Below are positions 1-12,029 of a DNA stretch of 64,000 nt, one piece after another (positions within the stretch are counted from its first letter, which is position 1; each line of letters opens with the position of its first letter). Under the pieces are notes generated by a model. That model made no database searches. It was not told the origin of the DNA and worked only from the letters and a program-made list of their open reading frames with translations. A program made the translations under genes and the position numbers. Location: the NCBI GenBank assembly GCA_030544215.1, contig JARZZO010000002.1, forward strand, positions 77,135,150-77,199,149, given 5' to 3'. This DNA is from Zantedeschia hybrid cultivar. Taxonomy: Eukaryota > Streptophyta > Magnoliopsida > Alismatales > Araceae.

Positions 1-636
1 TACCAGAGGCCATCACAGCCGAGCCAACAGGGGTACAGGCAGCAGCAGAACCCCCATTACCAACAGCAGTACCAGCGGCCCCAGCAGCCGAATCAAAACC
101 AGCAACAGCTACAGCAACAGCCGCAACGGCAACAGCAGTATCAGCAGCCCCCTCAACAGCCATATCAGCAGCAACAGCCACAGTACCAGCCGCGTGCACC
201 GCCGGCGTACCACAATGTCCCTCCTCCTGGTGACTACAACCAGCAGAGGAGACCTCCAGGCCCGAAGAGGGCGGAGTACCCGGCCCTCCCAGAATCCTTG
301 GCGGATATCTTCAGCGCTTTAATGGCAGCCAATGCCTTAGTTTTGCCGAGGGAGAAGGCCGTCTGGCCTCAAAATGCCGATACGTCCAGGTATTGCTACT
401 TTCACAGGCAACCTGGGCATACCATTGACACCTGCTTCCAATTCAGAGATTATATTCATGATCTCAATGAGCAGGGCGGCATAGACTGGGAGGAAATGAA
501 AAAGTACATAACAGCCCTGAAGGCGAGGAGACCGCAGCAGCAGCAGCAACAAGCAAGACCACCGGCACAAGCAGCAGCACCACCCAACATGGGTATAGTG
601 CAGAATCCACTCCCGGAGCATCAGAACCAAAACTAG
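1..636 (+). pseudogene. Gag C-terminal part with zinc-knuckle-like motif (element 1)
   Basis: The frame is open from base 1 to a TAG at 634. Its first ~80 codons are a Gln/Pro/Tyr-rich linker of CAG/CAA triplets. A C-x-F-H-x4-G-H-x4-C zinc-knuckle-like motif follows near 392-440, the form seen in gag of plant Tat elements. A second poly-Gln run sits at 535-551. A start at 298 would be a TTG codon inside the longer frame, so the real start lies upstream of the window. Gag packages the element RNA and forms the virus-like particle. Confidence 0.8.
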
Positions 637-697
637 GTTGCTCCCATTCTGACGAACAGCCAGTCTGAGGCTGGTCGTGGGCAGCAGTGGAGAGTAG

Positions 698-1200
698 ATG
701 ACTCTTCCTCTCTTTGTTCAACGGGTCACGTTCAAAGTACCGCAGAGCGACCACCACGCCGCACCATCCACATACCAAGGACACAACCTGTTACCATTAC
801 CCCCATACCCACACTTACATACCACTAGCCCACACCCAATAACCCATTACCACTACCCGCCTTCCTTAGACCCATTACGCCCCGCACCACTACGCCTCCA
901 TCATATAACCCCCCGCAAACCAATAACACACCTCTTCTACCATCTAGGCCATTATTACGCATACCATTTCCTACTTCACCCGCTACCACCACCGCTTACC
1001 CCGATATGCCTTTACCATCTAGACCGCTATTACGCGTACCATTCCCCACTTCGCCAACCACTTACCCATCCACCATCCAACCCTCTAGGCCTTTAATCCG
1101 CACCGCGCCATCACCATCTAACTCTACGCCATCACCTACCTACCAACCCTCTACGCCATCCGCACCATCCAACTCTGCGGTACTTAAGGTGTCACCCGGA
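698..1200 (+). repeat. Proline/threonine/serine-rich degenerate linker between gag and protease
   Basis: The strand is C-rich, with repeated CCATTACC/CCATCTAGGCC-like words coding for Pro, His, Tyr and Ser in several frames. No domain is visible. It probably is the low-complexity linker between gag and protease of the element, expanded by slippage. Confidence 0.5.
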
Positions 1201-3162
1201 TCCTCCACGGTTGAGGAACATGCGCTCCGTAGTGGCAGGATTTTCAACAAGGTCTTCCCTCAGTCCACAATCAGAGACGGCCCATCACAGCCGACTGAGG
1301 AAGCCCATAATGAAGAGAGTGCACCAGGCACTCAATACGACCTGTTGAAACACCTGGATCGGACACCGGCACGGATCACTATACTCGAACTGATCAAAAG
1401 ATCCAAGAGTCACCAAGAAGCTTTAATGGAATATCTGCAGAAGGTGATGGTCAATGAAGACGTGCCGGTAGAGAAGATTGCAGCACTACTAGTTCCTCAG
1501 GGGGATCAGCCCTCCATAACATTTCATACATCGGAACTAGCACCGCCAGCAGCTAGAAGCATGGCCCTGAGTATCACGGTCAACATCTGTAAGAAGGCCG
1601 TGGATGCATGCCTGGTCGACACAGGAGCTTCGATCAATGTTTTACCTCCGAAGACCCTGGAGCTGTGCGGTGTGCCCAAAGAGAAATGGCTGCCCAGCCC
1701 CATCTCAGTAACAGCATATGATAATTCTACCCGTTCCCCTCTGGGAATGGTCTATTTAAAGGTGGAGCTGGGCCCCGTAAGTCACGCAGAGGTCGAATTT
1801 CACATCCTGGAAATCGACCCTTCCATAAATGCCATTCTAGGTCGTCCTTATATTAAAACTCTTGAGGCGATTCCCTCTACGAATCATCAATGCCTCAAAC
1901 TCCCTTATAAAGGACGAATTATTAAAGTGACGAGCATGCCGATCCTTGCTGCTGCTCATTCCTTGAACATTAAATCTGCTGTTCTACCTGGCCGACAACC
2001 TTTTCTGTCGGTATTACAGGTCTACCGTCCAGTGGCTGATCCTCTGAAAGCCGCCGCTATTTCTCCATATCCGTTAGATGCTATCAAGAGGGGGAAGTGC
2101 ATGAGTACCCCGGGATAGAGGATTATGATGAAGAACGGCTACAAGCCTGGGAAAGGTCTGGGCACACAATTGCAAGGCAGGACCACTCCTGTCAGAAATC
2201 ATCGAGCGGCACCTGGAAGTGGTCTGGGCTATAGGCCAATAAAACTAAAGCAAGATTCGGTTCAGAAAGCAGAGAGCGAACAAGGCCCGAAGATCTGGGA
2301 GACAATGTCTATGCCACCTAAAGAAGGCCGAGAACCCTTAACATGGACCCTGTGTACGCACTTTGTGAAAGGGCCAATACTTAGCCAAGACAATACGGTG
2401 GTCATTACTTCCTGTTTTGACTTCCATGATATATATGGGAGGGATTTGGCCAGACATTGCTCCGAATTGCTTACGTACCAATCCTTGGAGGCTCTGCGGC
2501 CTATGAAAAGGAGGAAATTTCATGACCCCGAATGTGAATGGTATAGGTGGTTCGATCTGAGGGACCTGTACATAGCACTGAACAGACTATTTCTGTATCC
2601 TGCAGAACCTAAGTGGCCGCCGCAGATTGATGAACTGATTGAAAGCCCTGGTGCCATATTCGACAAGCGGATACTGCTATCCGAAGAAACTGACGAAGGG
2701 GAGCCGGATGACCCATATCAAGCTGGTTACACAACAGATCCGCTCTGGAGGGGGACATATCCTTCACATGTCTTCATGCTCCATACTCTTTTCCGTACAT
2801 TGCTCTTGACCCCGACTTGGTCGCGGGTCATAATTGAAGATATTCCACGGGCTCCGCCCGTCATGATTACTCTGTCCCCTCGGGACATTATACCACAACC
2901 TCCTCTCGATCTAGAGAGGTTGTATGATCTGATTTGGGACATATTACTATATGATCCCCTTAATCCTTTGGCCTTGGTGCCACTTCCTCCGTCTGATTCC
3001 CCTCCCATTTGTATTCATTCCTGCTTTATGTTTAATTCTTTCATTTTCCAAAAAAAAACGCCAATTTGGCAACAAATTCTTCACAGATCCTCATCGAGGA
3101 AACATCTTACTTGTCCAATTGCATCCCGCCGCGCGGGTCCTTCGGTCAAGATTCTCTCCTAG
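1006..3162 (+). pseudogene. Aspartic protease plus G-patch segment (element 1)
   Basis: One reading frame runs from 1006 to 3162, broken by a TAG at 2116. The active-site motif V-D-T-G-A-S-I-N-V-L lies near 1615-1645. I-L-G-R-P followed by conserved Y and I residues near 1834-1860 is the retropepsin C-terminal signature. Just after the stop, 2125-2220 encodes N-G-Y-K-P-G-K-G-L-G, a G-patch core. G-patches bind RNA helicases or RNA and are known in some plant retroelement polyproteins. The frame then moves to the RT frame near an A-run at 3051-3058. No function is expected in this copy. Confidence 0.85.
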
Positions 3163-5174
3163 ATCTACTCTGTCCCTCCCCTCGGGAGGATTCTCTTGTA
3201 TTTCCACTTGTATCCCAGGATTTTCATCCTGCTTCATCTTCGTTAGGTTATGATAGTGAGTTTAGTGAAGTTAAGCAGTCTAGTCAGGTTAGGAAGTCTA
3301 GGAAGCCTAAGGGTAGGCAAATTCCAGATAGATACCTCCAGGACTTAGCCGATAAATGCTCTTCTTGTTCTTTAATCCCTCAGCTTTTAGAAAATCCAAT
3401 TCAGATGCCAGAAGATTGTACAGACGATGAGTCAGTCAATGATGGGTACGGGGTATATGAGTTGATACATGAAAAAGACCCCATTGTTGAAGAGGAAGAT
3501 GACGAGGACGCGGCTGAGGCATATGCCAGTGGAGTGAAGAGATTTGATGAACCCTCAGCTGCCGTAGAAGAGCCCACCAAAGAAATTAATTTAGGGACCG
3601 AAGACGAACCTAAGGTTGTCCTCGTCAGTAAAAATCTTTCTTCAGAGGATGAGAAAGCAATGGTACAAGTACTCAAGGACTATAAGGACACTTTCGCCTG
3701 GAGTTATGAGGATATGCCGGGGTTAGACTCAACTTTGGTTGAACACAGACTGACATTAAAGGAAGGAGCTAGCCCTGTCAAACATAAATTAAGGTGATTC
3801 CACCCACAAATGGCTTTAAAGATGAAGGAAGAGGTCGATAAATTGCACAAAGCCAAATTTATTAAAGTTGTCCTTTATCCACAATGGGTGGCTAATATAG
3901 TCCCGGTTATGAAGAAGGACGGGAAGGTCATGATTTGCATCGACTTCCGTGATTTGAACCGGGCGTGTCCTAAAGATGATTTTCCATTGCCTCATATTGA
4001 TGTACTCATCGATAACACTGCTGGTTATGAGACTTTATCATTTATGGACGGATTTTCAGGATACAATCAGATTAAGCTGGCAGAAGAAGATCAAGAGAAA
4101 ACATCATTCACTACACCTTGGGGAACATACTGTTATGTTGTCATGCCATTTGGATTAAAGAATGCTGGAGCCACTTATCAAAGGGCCATGATGGCAATAT
4201 TCCATGACATGATGCACATAGATCTGGAAGTGTATATGGATGACTTATTGGTTAAATCTAAAACAAAGGCTGAGCATGCCAAAGTTTTGGCAAGGGTATT
4301 AGAGAGATCGAGAGAATATCAGTTAAAGATGAACCCCAAGAAATGTGTATTCGGGGTATCTTCAGGGAAATTGCTTGGATTTATTGTCAGTAAACGGGGA
4401 ATTGAGATCGATCCTAACAAGGCGAAGGCTATTAGAGAAATGCCACCTCCTAAAAACTTGAAAGAGTTGAGAGGATTAATCGGGAGGTTGCAATTTATTC
4501 GCCGCTTTGTCTCCCAGCACTCACAAAGGTGTAAGCCGTTTTACGAGCTTACCAAGCCAGGAGTCAAATTCGATTGGGACGATAAGTGTCAGGAGGCATT
4601 CGATGGATTAAAGAATTATTTAGCAAGTCCTCCTGTTTTGAGACCACCATCTCCAGGCAAACCATTGATACTTTACATTTCAGTCCTGGATGATGCAGTG
4701 GGGGCTGTCTTAGCACAAGAAGATGAAGAAGGAAAAGAGAGGGCAGCCTATTATCTCTCTAAACTTCTCAACCCCGCTGAACAGAGATATACGGCGATGG
4801 AGAAAACATGTGCAGCATTGGTTTGGGTTGTGCAAAAATTGAAGCATTATTTTCTGGCCCATGAAGTCCATCTCATCGCTAGGATGAATCCGATCAAATT
4901 CCTTCTGGAGAAATCTGTTCTTACTGATAGGTTAGCACGATGGCAAAGCTTTCTATCTCAATTCGATATCACTTATATTCAGCAGAAAGCGATCAAGGGC
5001 TATGCCATAGCAGAACATCTTGCTCATCATCCCCTTCCTCGATTTGATCCAGTGCGATCAGAGTTTCCGGATGAGGAACTGATGTCCGTAAATCAAATCA
5101 GAGATGATATGTGGACTCTGCATTTTGACGGAGCTCTGAATTCTCATGGAAAAGGGATCGGTATCGTTTTGTGA
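3066..5174 (+). pseudogene. Reverse transcriptase and first RNase H (element 1)
   Basis: The frame starts with an acidic linker (3400-3600) and enters RT with D-T-F-A-W near 3690. A TGA at 3795 interrupts it. RT motifs are clear: the I-D-F-R-D-L-N block near 3938, MPFGLKNAGATYQR near 4140-4185, and the catalytic Y-M-D-D-L near 4234. The RNase H-like connection domain runs over ~4660-4990. The frame then enters a second RNase H (H-F-D-G-A near 5122) and meets a TGA at 5172. RT copies element RNA into cDNA in the particle. Confidence 0.93.
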
Positions 5175-5858
5175 TCACCTGAAGGTATCACCATTCCACA
5201 AGCCTTTCAGCTTGATTTTCCAGTCACAAACAATATAGCTGAATACGAGGCACTCCTTGCTGGTCTCGAAGCTGCTCATTTCCATGGTGCCACCAAACTC
5301 AGGATTGTAGGTGATAGCCAACTGATTCTTCGCCAAGTGCTGACCAAGTATCGAACTCTCGATCCCAAGCTCAAGCCTTATCAAGAACTTACTTCTGCTT
5401 ATTCAAAGCTTTTCACGAAATTGATCTTTGTCCATATCCCTAGGAATCAGAACATCTTAGCTGACGCTCTAGCTTCACTTGCATCTTCTCTTGATTTTCC
5501 AATCAGCAAGCAATCTGAATCAATCATAGTTCATAGGCGTCTTTCACCTGCCGTGAAAGATCCTTCATTCCTTAGAACTAAGGAGAAGTTGCTGAAGAAA
5601 GTCAGAGACGAAGATATCATTGAGAAAAGAGAAATCATGTTGATGGAGCTGTTAGAAGAGATGGATGATGAACAGAAGCCATGGTATTATGAAATTGCAA
5701 AATATTCTGAAGATCAATCGTACCCTGAGGAAGCTACAACTGAGGAGAAGAGAGCTATCAGGAGAGTCGCTCAAAGATACACCATAGTTGGGGGAGCATT
5801 ATACAAGAGAGGTTTTGATGGAGTTCTCCTGAGATGTCTAGACGAAGATGAGCTTTAG
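5115..5858 (+). pseudogene. Second RNase H domain and linker (element 1)
   Basis: After the stop at 5172 the same frame continues with the N-I-A-E-Y-E-A-L-L-A-G-L helix near 5233-5268 and a G-D-S-Q-L motif near 5311. These are the acidic signatures of the additional RNase H found in Tat/Athila-type elements. A-D-A-L-A-S-L near 5461 ends the domain. A charged linker follows up to a TAG at 5856. Confidence 0.85.
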
Positions 5859-5864
5859 AAGGTT

Positions 5865-6942
5865 ATGGAAGGAGCTCATAGTGGAGTTTGTGGTGGTCAT
5901 GTCAATGAACAGATGCTAGCAAAGAAGATCCTTAGACAAGGATTTTATTGGCCAACCATGGAAGAAGACTGTGTAGGATATGTCCGTAGGTGTGCTAAGT
6001 GTCAACTTCACGCCGACAAAATTCATTCTCCTGCATCTTCACTCCATCATGTTTCTTTCCCATGGCCTTTCTCCATGTGGGCTTTCGACATTATTGGACC
6101 TCTTGGTAATCCAGATTCCGGCATCAAGCAAAAATCTTTCATTCTCACGGCAACGGAATACTTCACCAAGTGGGCAGAAGCTGAAGCATACGTGGAGATC
6201 AAAGCATCAACCGTCTGCAAGTTCATCATGAAGAACATCATCACCAGATTTGGAATTCCAAGCACCATCGTCACCGATAACGGACCGCAGTTCATGTCAC
6301 AGGAATTGAAGGACCTCTGTAACAGGTATAAAATTGCATTGCATCATTCATCTCCTTATTATCCGCAAGGCAATGGCCAAGCAGAGGCAACTAATAAGAC
6401 TTTGTTAAAAATCATCAAAAAGACGTGTAAATTTAACAAATTCGCAGATTGGCCAGAAAAATTGGTTGAGGCTCTATGGGCCTACCGAACTTCAATCCGC
6501 ACGTCTACTGGGCAAACTCCTTATTCCTTAACATTTGGAATGGAAGCGGTAGTTCCATATGAGATCCTTATACCGTCATTAAGAGTACAATTGAATAAGG
6601 AATTTTCCATTGATGAACATCGTTCAGCACTCCTTGCTCAATTGGAACTTTTAGACGAGAAAAGATGGTCAGCTGCTAATCATGTAAAAGTTTATCAAAA
6701 CAGACTAGCACGTTTTTTATCAAAAGAAAGTCATTGAACGTAAGTTCAAAGTCGGTGAAATGGTTGTCAAAAGAATTTTTATAAAACCTGGTGGTCCGCG
6801 TTCTAAGCTCCAACCCAACTGGGAAGGACCTTATGTTGTATCGCACGCTTTTCCTGGTAATGCTTATCGTCTTGTTAATGCAGAAGGAGAAGAGCTAAAA
6901 CATCCCTGGAATGGTTTACATCTTAAGAAATACTACCCTTAG
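5865..6942 (+). pseudogene. Integrase with C-terminal domain, frameshifted (element 1)
   Basis: An H-x-G-x2-G-G-H zinc-binding start near 5877-5900 pairs with C-x2-C near 5992-6003 (HHCC domain). The core has the first catalytic Asp in A-F-D-I-I-G-P near 6083, the second in V-T-D-N-G-P-Q near 6271, and Q-G-N-G-Q-A-E with the catalytic Glu near 6370. A T-run near 6714-6719 breaks the frame. The C-terminal part (N-W-E-G-P-Y-V-V, then K-K-Y-Y-P-stop at 6940) resumes in another frame from about 6730. Integrase inserts the cDNA into the host chromosome. No chromodomain is seen, which fits Tat rather than chromoviruses. Confidence 0.9.
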
Positions 6943-9136
6943 GTTAAAGAGTCGATCAGTATGGTACAAAGACCAATGGAATCAGAAAGTTTATAAACTC
7001 AAATTTCCTTATTAGTCTGGATAACTTAATTTCAAATACATTACTGCACACACTGACACGTTTGATTCGTGAGTAACAAGAGATGACAAGTCCTAAAGGA
7101 TATCGAAAGCTTGACCGAAAGTGTGAAGTACAAATCATTCTTTTTGAAGCAAAATTCTGTTTTAAACTCGGCCCATGATGTCGGAACGAGGCTTAGAATA
7201 GACTACCAAGAATACCCGCCATCTTAGTAGGAGGCCGTCATAAAAAAAATGGGGGAGATCCGTCCCGAAGAAAAAAAAAAAAGGAAGAAAAGAAAAGCAA
7301 GAGGCAAAAGCCAAATGTCAAATCAAAAGGCCATTATATTACAAACGTTACATCAAGGCCACGAAATGAAATAAAAGGGAACGCAAGGTCGATAAATATC
7401 CCGGAAAGAAAATGACCGAACCTCAACGGATATTAGGGTAGAAAAGGGACATATTTTTAAGTCTCCGGAACCTTCTCATGGGCTTTCTAAACTTATTCAT
7501 CTTTTCTTTCTAAAGAGATGTACTCCAAACTTAAGGAATGACTTAGATTGACTAAGGGTCAAATCATCAAATGGGATCACGAATGGAAACACAAATTCAA
7601 ACACGATGGGTTTAAGTTGAGTTGTTAAAGAATAATTTGGGAATTAAGTTAATAAATGAATATGATCATTTGATTCAAGTACCATGCTGATCTTTTAGTC
7701 AAAAAAAAAAAAAAACCAAAAAAATACATATGTCAAAAATCCAAAAAAAATACATATGTCAAAAATCCAAAAAAAAATATATGTCAAAAATCCAAAAAAA
7801 TACACAAATAAAAAATTCCAAAAAAATACATATGTCAAAATTCAAAAAAAGTATATATTTCAAAACCCCAAACAAAAATGAATATTTTCAAAACAAAAAA
7901 AAATTCAGTTAACATCTGCTTGTTGCATTTAGTGTGTTTCATCCTTTTATTTTCAGTGAGCATCTGTGTGCTTGTATGTCGCATTTTACTTAAGTCTGAT
8001 TATTCTCATTACCTTTGTTAATAAAAGCTATGCCCCTTGACCCTTCTATCAAGGATAGGATCAAGTAGTCGGTTACTTAACCAGGCAAGGGGATAAGCCT
8101 AAACAGATACTTAACATGTTTATTCAAGTTGTATACAGGACACAAGGTATTGGTAAAGTTGGAATCCGAATAGAGAACAGCCAGAAACTTGTTTTTGAAA
8201 TTCAAAGAAAACCTGAGTAAAGCTGGAAAACATCAAGAAGATCCCACTGTGGGAGTCAAGAAGTCCAACCGTGGCTAAAAAGACGGTTATTTCTACCCTT
8301 GTATTATTTCATGTAATTATTTTGCATTCGCATTACTATATGATAAATATTTATTAGAGTATATCAAGGACCTTGTGGTTTTGATGAAACTGGAATTTGA
8401 GTTCCCCTACAACAAAAAAAACAGTGATAATTCCAGAGGATTCTTAATCGCATGGATAGGCCGTTGGATTGTTAATTAGTGAGGACGATAGTTCCACTTT
8501 TGTGAAACGGTGCGTGGATAAACGAGCTTCGGCTTAGCACTGGATTGCAAGAATTGGTGTCTTGACTCATTAATGACAATTTAACAATATTATCCTTGAT
8601 TAATTTATATTTTATTTTATATTTTCTTTTAGTCCAGCATGCATCATGTAGGACTTTGAAATCATTGTGATAAGAATTAATTATTGATTAAGTTTCAGAC
8701 CATAAATCAAATAATTCAAAACATGATATGAAATATTCTATTCTGAATTGAGTATCTTGATTATCTTTGAGGTTCGCTTGATGATATCCTTGGAATTCTA
8801 TCCTTGATTGGATTCTTTATCCAATATTCTTGTTTTCTTTTAAGATCCATCATGGCTGCAGCACGTCCACATTGGCTGGCAAACGCTCCCCATGATGAAA
8901 CCTACAGTGTCTATGACCTGGGGTACTTCCCACTTGACCTTATTTTATTTCCTTGTTTACCTCATCCAGACAGGATTGATTCCATTGATCTCTTTGAACT
9001 ATCTTCATCGATGATTTTGAGAAAAATTCCAATCATATGATGTTAAGAGCGTGTCTCATCACACCTTGGCATCACCTTTTCAGTACATTCCATTCCATTT
9101 CACTCCCTTGCAAAGACGATGCCAAGGTGAGGCAGC
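6943..9136 (+). other. Long 3' non-coding region of element 1
   Basis: 2.2 kb separates the integrase stop from the 3' LTR. There is no convincing gene; short frames at 7730-7912 and 8804-9040 look like chance or repeat reading. It holds poly-A and A/G tracts (7268-7300) and a tandem A-rich array at 7700-7880. A purine-rich stretch ends just before 9137 and may be the polypurine tract. Such long spacers are typical of Tat-type elements. Confidence 0.7.
7700..7880 (+). repeat. A-rich tandem repeat in the 3' spacer of element 1
   Basis: Five to six imperfect units of about 25-30 bp each consist of an A-run, then TACATATGTC or a variant, then AAAAATCC. The array gives a false Lys/Ile-rich frame. 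Tandem arrays in this position are known for Tat-type elements and have been proposed as seeds of satellite DNA. Confidence 0.8.
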
Positions 9137-9326
9137 TGTAGACACGCTAATTTTGACGTCATTTCAAGTAAATTTCATATCATATAATAATGCCTCATAA
9201 TGGTTTGATATTTAATCATTGATTAATTTTTATTAATCTTTTTGAGTGTCGGGTCAAACAGACATGTTTAAGTTAATCAATTGAATTGATTTTAGCTCAA
9301 ATTTCAGTTAAAATACGAAAAAGTCT

Positions 9327-9622
9327 AAAAGGCGTCGACCCATGTGGACGTGATTTAGAGTTTATTCCTATTTTAGCGTTTAAATTTGAATTTTAATTAA
9401 TTGATTTATTAGCTAAAAGGCGTCTGTGACGGTCGACGCGTTTTAGGTTTCCTAAGCTATTTTAACTTCTCTTCCGGATGTTTATCCTTATCTTAATTAT
9501 TTTAAAAGACGTCTACACATGTAGACGCGTTTTAGCTAATAAAGATAAAGATAAGTTTTCCCGGATATTTATCCTTATCTTAATTAATCTGAAAGGCGTC
9601 ATCAAAGGTGGACGCGTTTTAG
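9327..9622 (+). promoter_or_regulatory. Four-copy GGCGTC...GACGCG dyad block in LTR U3
   Basis: Four copies of about 32 bp begin near 9327, 9415, 9504 and 9591. Each has the form AAARGMCGTC, ~11 variable bases, GACG(C/T)G, then (T)TTTAG. The third copy has a near-perfect palindromic centre, GTCTACACATGTAGAC. The last two sit in an 87-bp tandem repeat that also carries a TTTATCCTTATCTTAATTA word. The block lies 100-400 bp upstream of the TATA box, where enhancers of plant LTRs usually are. The paired CGTC/GACG cores resemble bZIP (TGACG) sites, but the binding factor is inferred. Confidence 0.6.
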
Positions 9623-9720
9623 ATAATTACAGATAAAGATGAATTAATCAGTAATTATCTGTCGATTAAGGTAGATAAATCCTAGATTTTTCTATGATAA
9701 TCGCGAACGCAGAAAATGCC

Positions 9721-9727
9721 TATAAAT
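9721..9727 (+). promoter_or_regulatory. TATA box of the element 1 LTR
   Basis: TATAAAT at 9721-9727 is the best TATA match in the LTR and lies about 100 bp downstream of the dyad block. Transcription would begin roughly 25-35 bp downstream, close to the A-run and GA-run at 9750-9780. Confidence 0.55.
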
Positions 9728-11499
9728 ACATTGCATCTCAAAGAGTTAAAAAAAAAAAAAAAAAAAAAGGAGAGAGAGAGAATTATTGAGCCATAGCGTT
9801 ATAGCGATTTGAAGATCGGAGCAATCACGTCGGAACGCCGGAGCGCTGCCATTTCCAGAAGTTGGCATACTTCTTCAAGATCTTCATCCTTTCAAAGCTT
9901 CTCCAACTGGGCATAAGTGTTTCATTTTGAATTTCATTTTTGCATCATTCATTAGTTTCATACCTCATATTCACTTCATGCAACACACACCACGTCATTA
10001 ATCTTCCAAAACCTATTTGTTTTAAAGGGGTTTCAAAGTCATTTAAACAAGTGAGTTGCTGTTTAAGCATGTTTATAATCATGGTTAGCTTTGATATTAT
10101 TTCCATTTGAATTCTCATCATCATTCTTCATTTCGTTTTTTCTGTTCCTGTTTCTGCTGCATTCAACAACAACAACAAGAAATCAAAAGGGGGAAATCAA
10201 GCACGAAGCCAGGAGAACTTCTGGACGATCCTCAACATTCAACAGCAAGAACAAAAGAACAAGAAAGGGCTCTCTTTCTTCAGCCGGCTGAAGGAGGGAA
10301 ACCAAGGACTCATTCTTCCGCATTCAAACAGGTAGGCGATCAAAACTTCTTTTGAAGCTTTTTAGTTAAAAGTTTCTGGCGATCACTGCACCTTAGTTGC
10401 ATTTTTTTAATAGGTTAATTTACCCTAAACAACATAGTTTTTCACATTAATCACACGAGCAATTTTTCAGCACCTACACCCATAACTTAATCTCCAAGTC
10501 AAAGTCACTTCCTAGTCTAAATCGGACTCTGCTCACGCTACCTACAGTTTTCTTTTCTGAAGACCTTTAAATTTATCCCCTTAAACATCCGAATTAAGAA
10601 ATACTTTCTTCTAAAAAATTTTAAATCTTTTTATTACCTTTACAATGCAACTAATTTCACTATTTTTGGACTTCTATACAAGAAGATATGCTTATTTTAC
10701 TGACCTGCTACCCTGAGTACTTCGAACTCAGAAATCTGACAGATTTCCTTCATGTCTAAAGATGTCCTGATTCTGATTAGTAAACGACTTATTTTAAATA
10801 TGTGTTTTTCATTAAACTTCTATATATTTGAGTCATAGTTCTAATGGAATTTGTCTTACGTAATTATGAATTTTATGCACGGAGTTATGCTTAAAATACT
10901 AGAACTATGTCAAGTAAATCTATGTATAGAATCCTAGTCCAAGTGGGATTCCTATTATGACTTTCTACAAATTAATTAGAATCTTAATTATATTCAAATT
11001 TATTATGTTTTACTTTTAATATAAGTCAAATATGTTATACATAACTTTTTAAGTCGTAGTTAACATTAATTGTACCATCTTTTGTTTCCTAATTCAAATC
11101 ATAATTCGATTAAGACTTGTTCTCTGTGAGCAGCCCTTTCTAAAACTGATCTTTGATATTTTTGACCTCTAAAACATCTGAATTAGTAAAAATAGTCTGC
11201 TACAAAGTTATGAATCTTTTTATTATCTTTCCAATGATGTCAATTATGCCTTAATCCGAAATTTCTATAGAAAGTTATAATTATTTTACTATGTTGCTGT
11301 CTAATACATCAACATAGAACTTGAACTAAATTAGTAGGTTATTATTAGTAGTATAATTTGGGTTATTGGACTTTCATAATTGAGTTAATTGGACTAAATT
11401 AAGTTACTTAAGTTCAGTCATAGACTCTTATAATTAGTTAATTGGTCTAATTTAAATTAATTAAATTTATTAGTAGTTGTAAAAGTACGGGGTATAACA

Positions 11500-12029
11500 G
11501 TACCGCCCTTGTGTTTAATAGTGCACTAAAGGAGATTTTTATCTCATAGGCACTTTTCGATTCACTCCCCAAGACTAGATGATGACCAAGCGTTTGTAAA
11601 GTTCTATAGGCCTTTCAAAGGTGTTTCTCATTTTGATGGGGTATGGTGTACCATTTTTTCCAATCTAAGACTGTACATCAAAGTTGGTAGAGATTGGATG
11701 GAAGAACGACATGTCGCCATGGACTATAAGTGACAGAGGTGCATCCTTCAGCTGCCTCACTTGACAGGAAAGTTTATTTTTTCAAATCAAGTACCCTTCA
11801 AGTATAGCAAAGTCCCAACCAGAAGATTTAAGTAAGGTCAGGCTGATTCCGTCATCTCAGTAGATTTAGGTTTTTTGGACACTATCAACAGTGCATTATC
11901 ACTATTTTCAACCTTGTCTTCTTCAGATTAGAACTTGATGTGCCCCTTGTCTTATCAGTTGTAGTAGCCTCTGCCTTTGATTGACCCACCTACAAGAGAT
12001 CAAACTATCATAGAGGTAGTTGGTCTTCA
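11500..12029. other. Unassigned sequence between the element 1 LTR and a solo LTR
   Basis: 530 bp without a recognisable gene. A broken + strand frame over 11540-11735 has an uninterrupted stretch of about 60 codons rich in F, D and V. It could be an old retroelement coding remnant, but I cannot name it. The stretch continues at 13575 on the other side of the solo LTR. Confidence 0.4.

Larger units (their letters stand above)
1..11499 (+). mobile_element. Ty3/gypsy (Tat-type) LTR retrotransposon, 5' part outside window
   Basis: The domain order on the + strand is gag end, aspartic protease, G-patch, reverse transcriptase, RNase H, a second RNase H, zinc-binding integrase, long non-coding stretch, 3' LTR. 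Integrase after RT places it in Ty3/gypsy. An extra RNase H, a long 3' non-coding region with tandem repeats and a long LTR starting TGTAGACAC are known traits of the Tat lineage. The 5' LTR, primer-binding site and gag start lie left of base 1. The copy is dead: in-frame stops at 2116, 3795, 5172 and 5856, a frame change near 3060 and another near 6715. The right target duplication would begin at 11500 (GTACC), but its partner is not visible. Confidence 0.92.
9137..11499 (+). mobile_element. 3' LTR of element 1 (2363 bp)
   Basis: Starts TGTAGACACG directly after a purine-rich stretch and ends GGGGTATAACA, so the ends are TGT...ACA. Both termini have the form I know from plant Tat-type LTRs. 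The LTR lies 2.2 kb after integrase on the same strand. It contains the dyad-repeat block at 9327-9622 and a TATA box at 9721-9727. No second copy exists in the window, so LTR identity and age cannot be judged. Confidence 0.8.

Noticed and set aside
7730..7912. 60-codon Lys/Ile-rich frame
   Set aside because: Translation of the A-rich tandem array.
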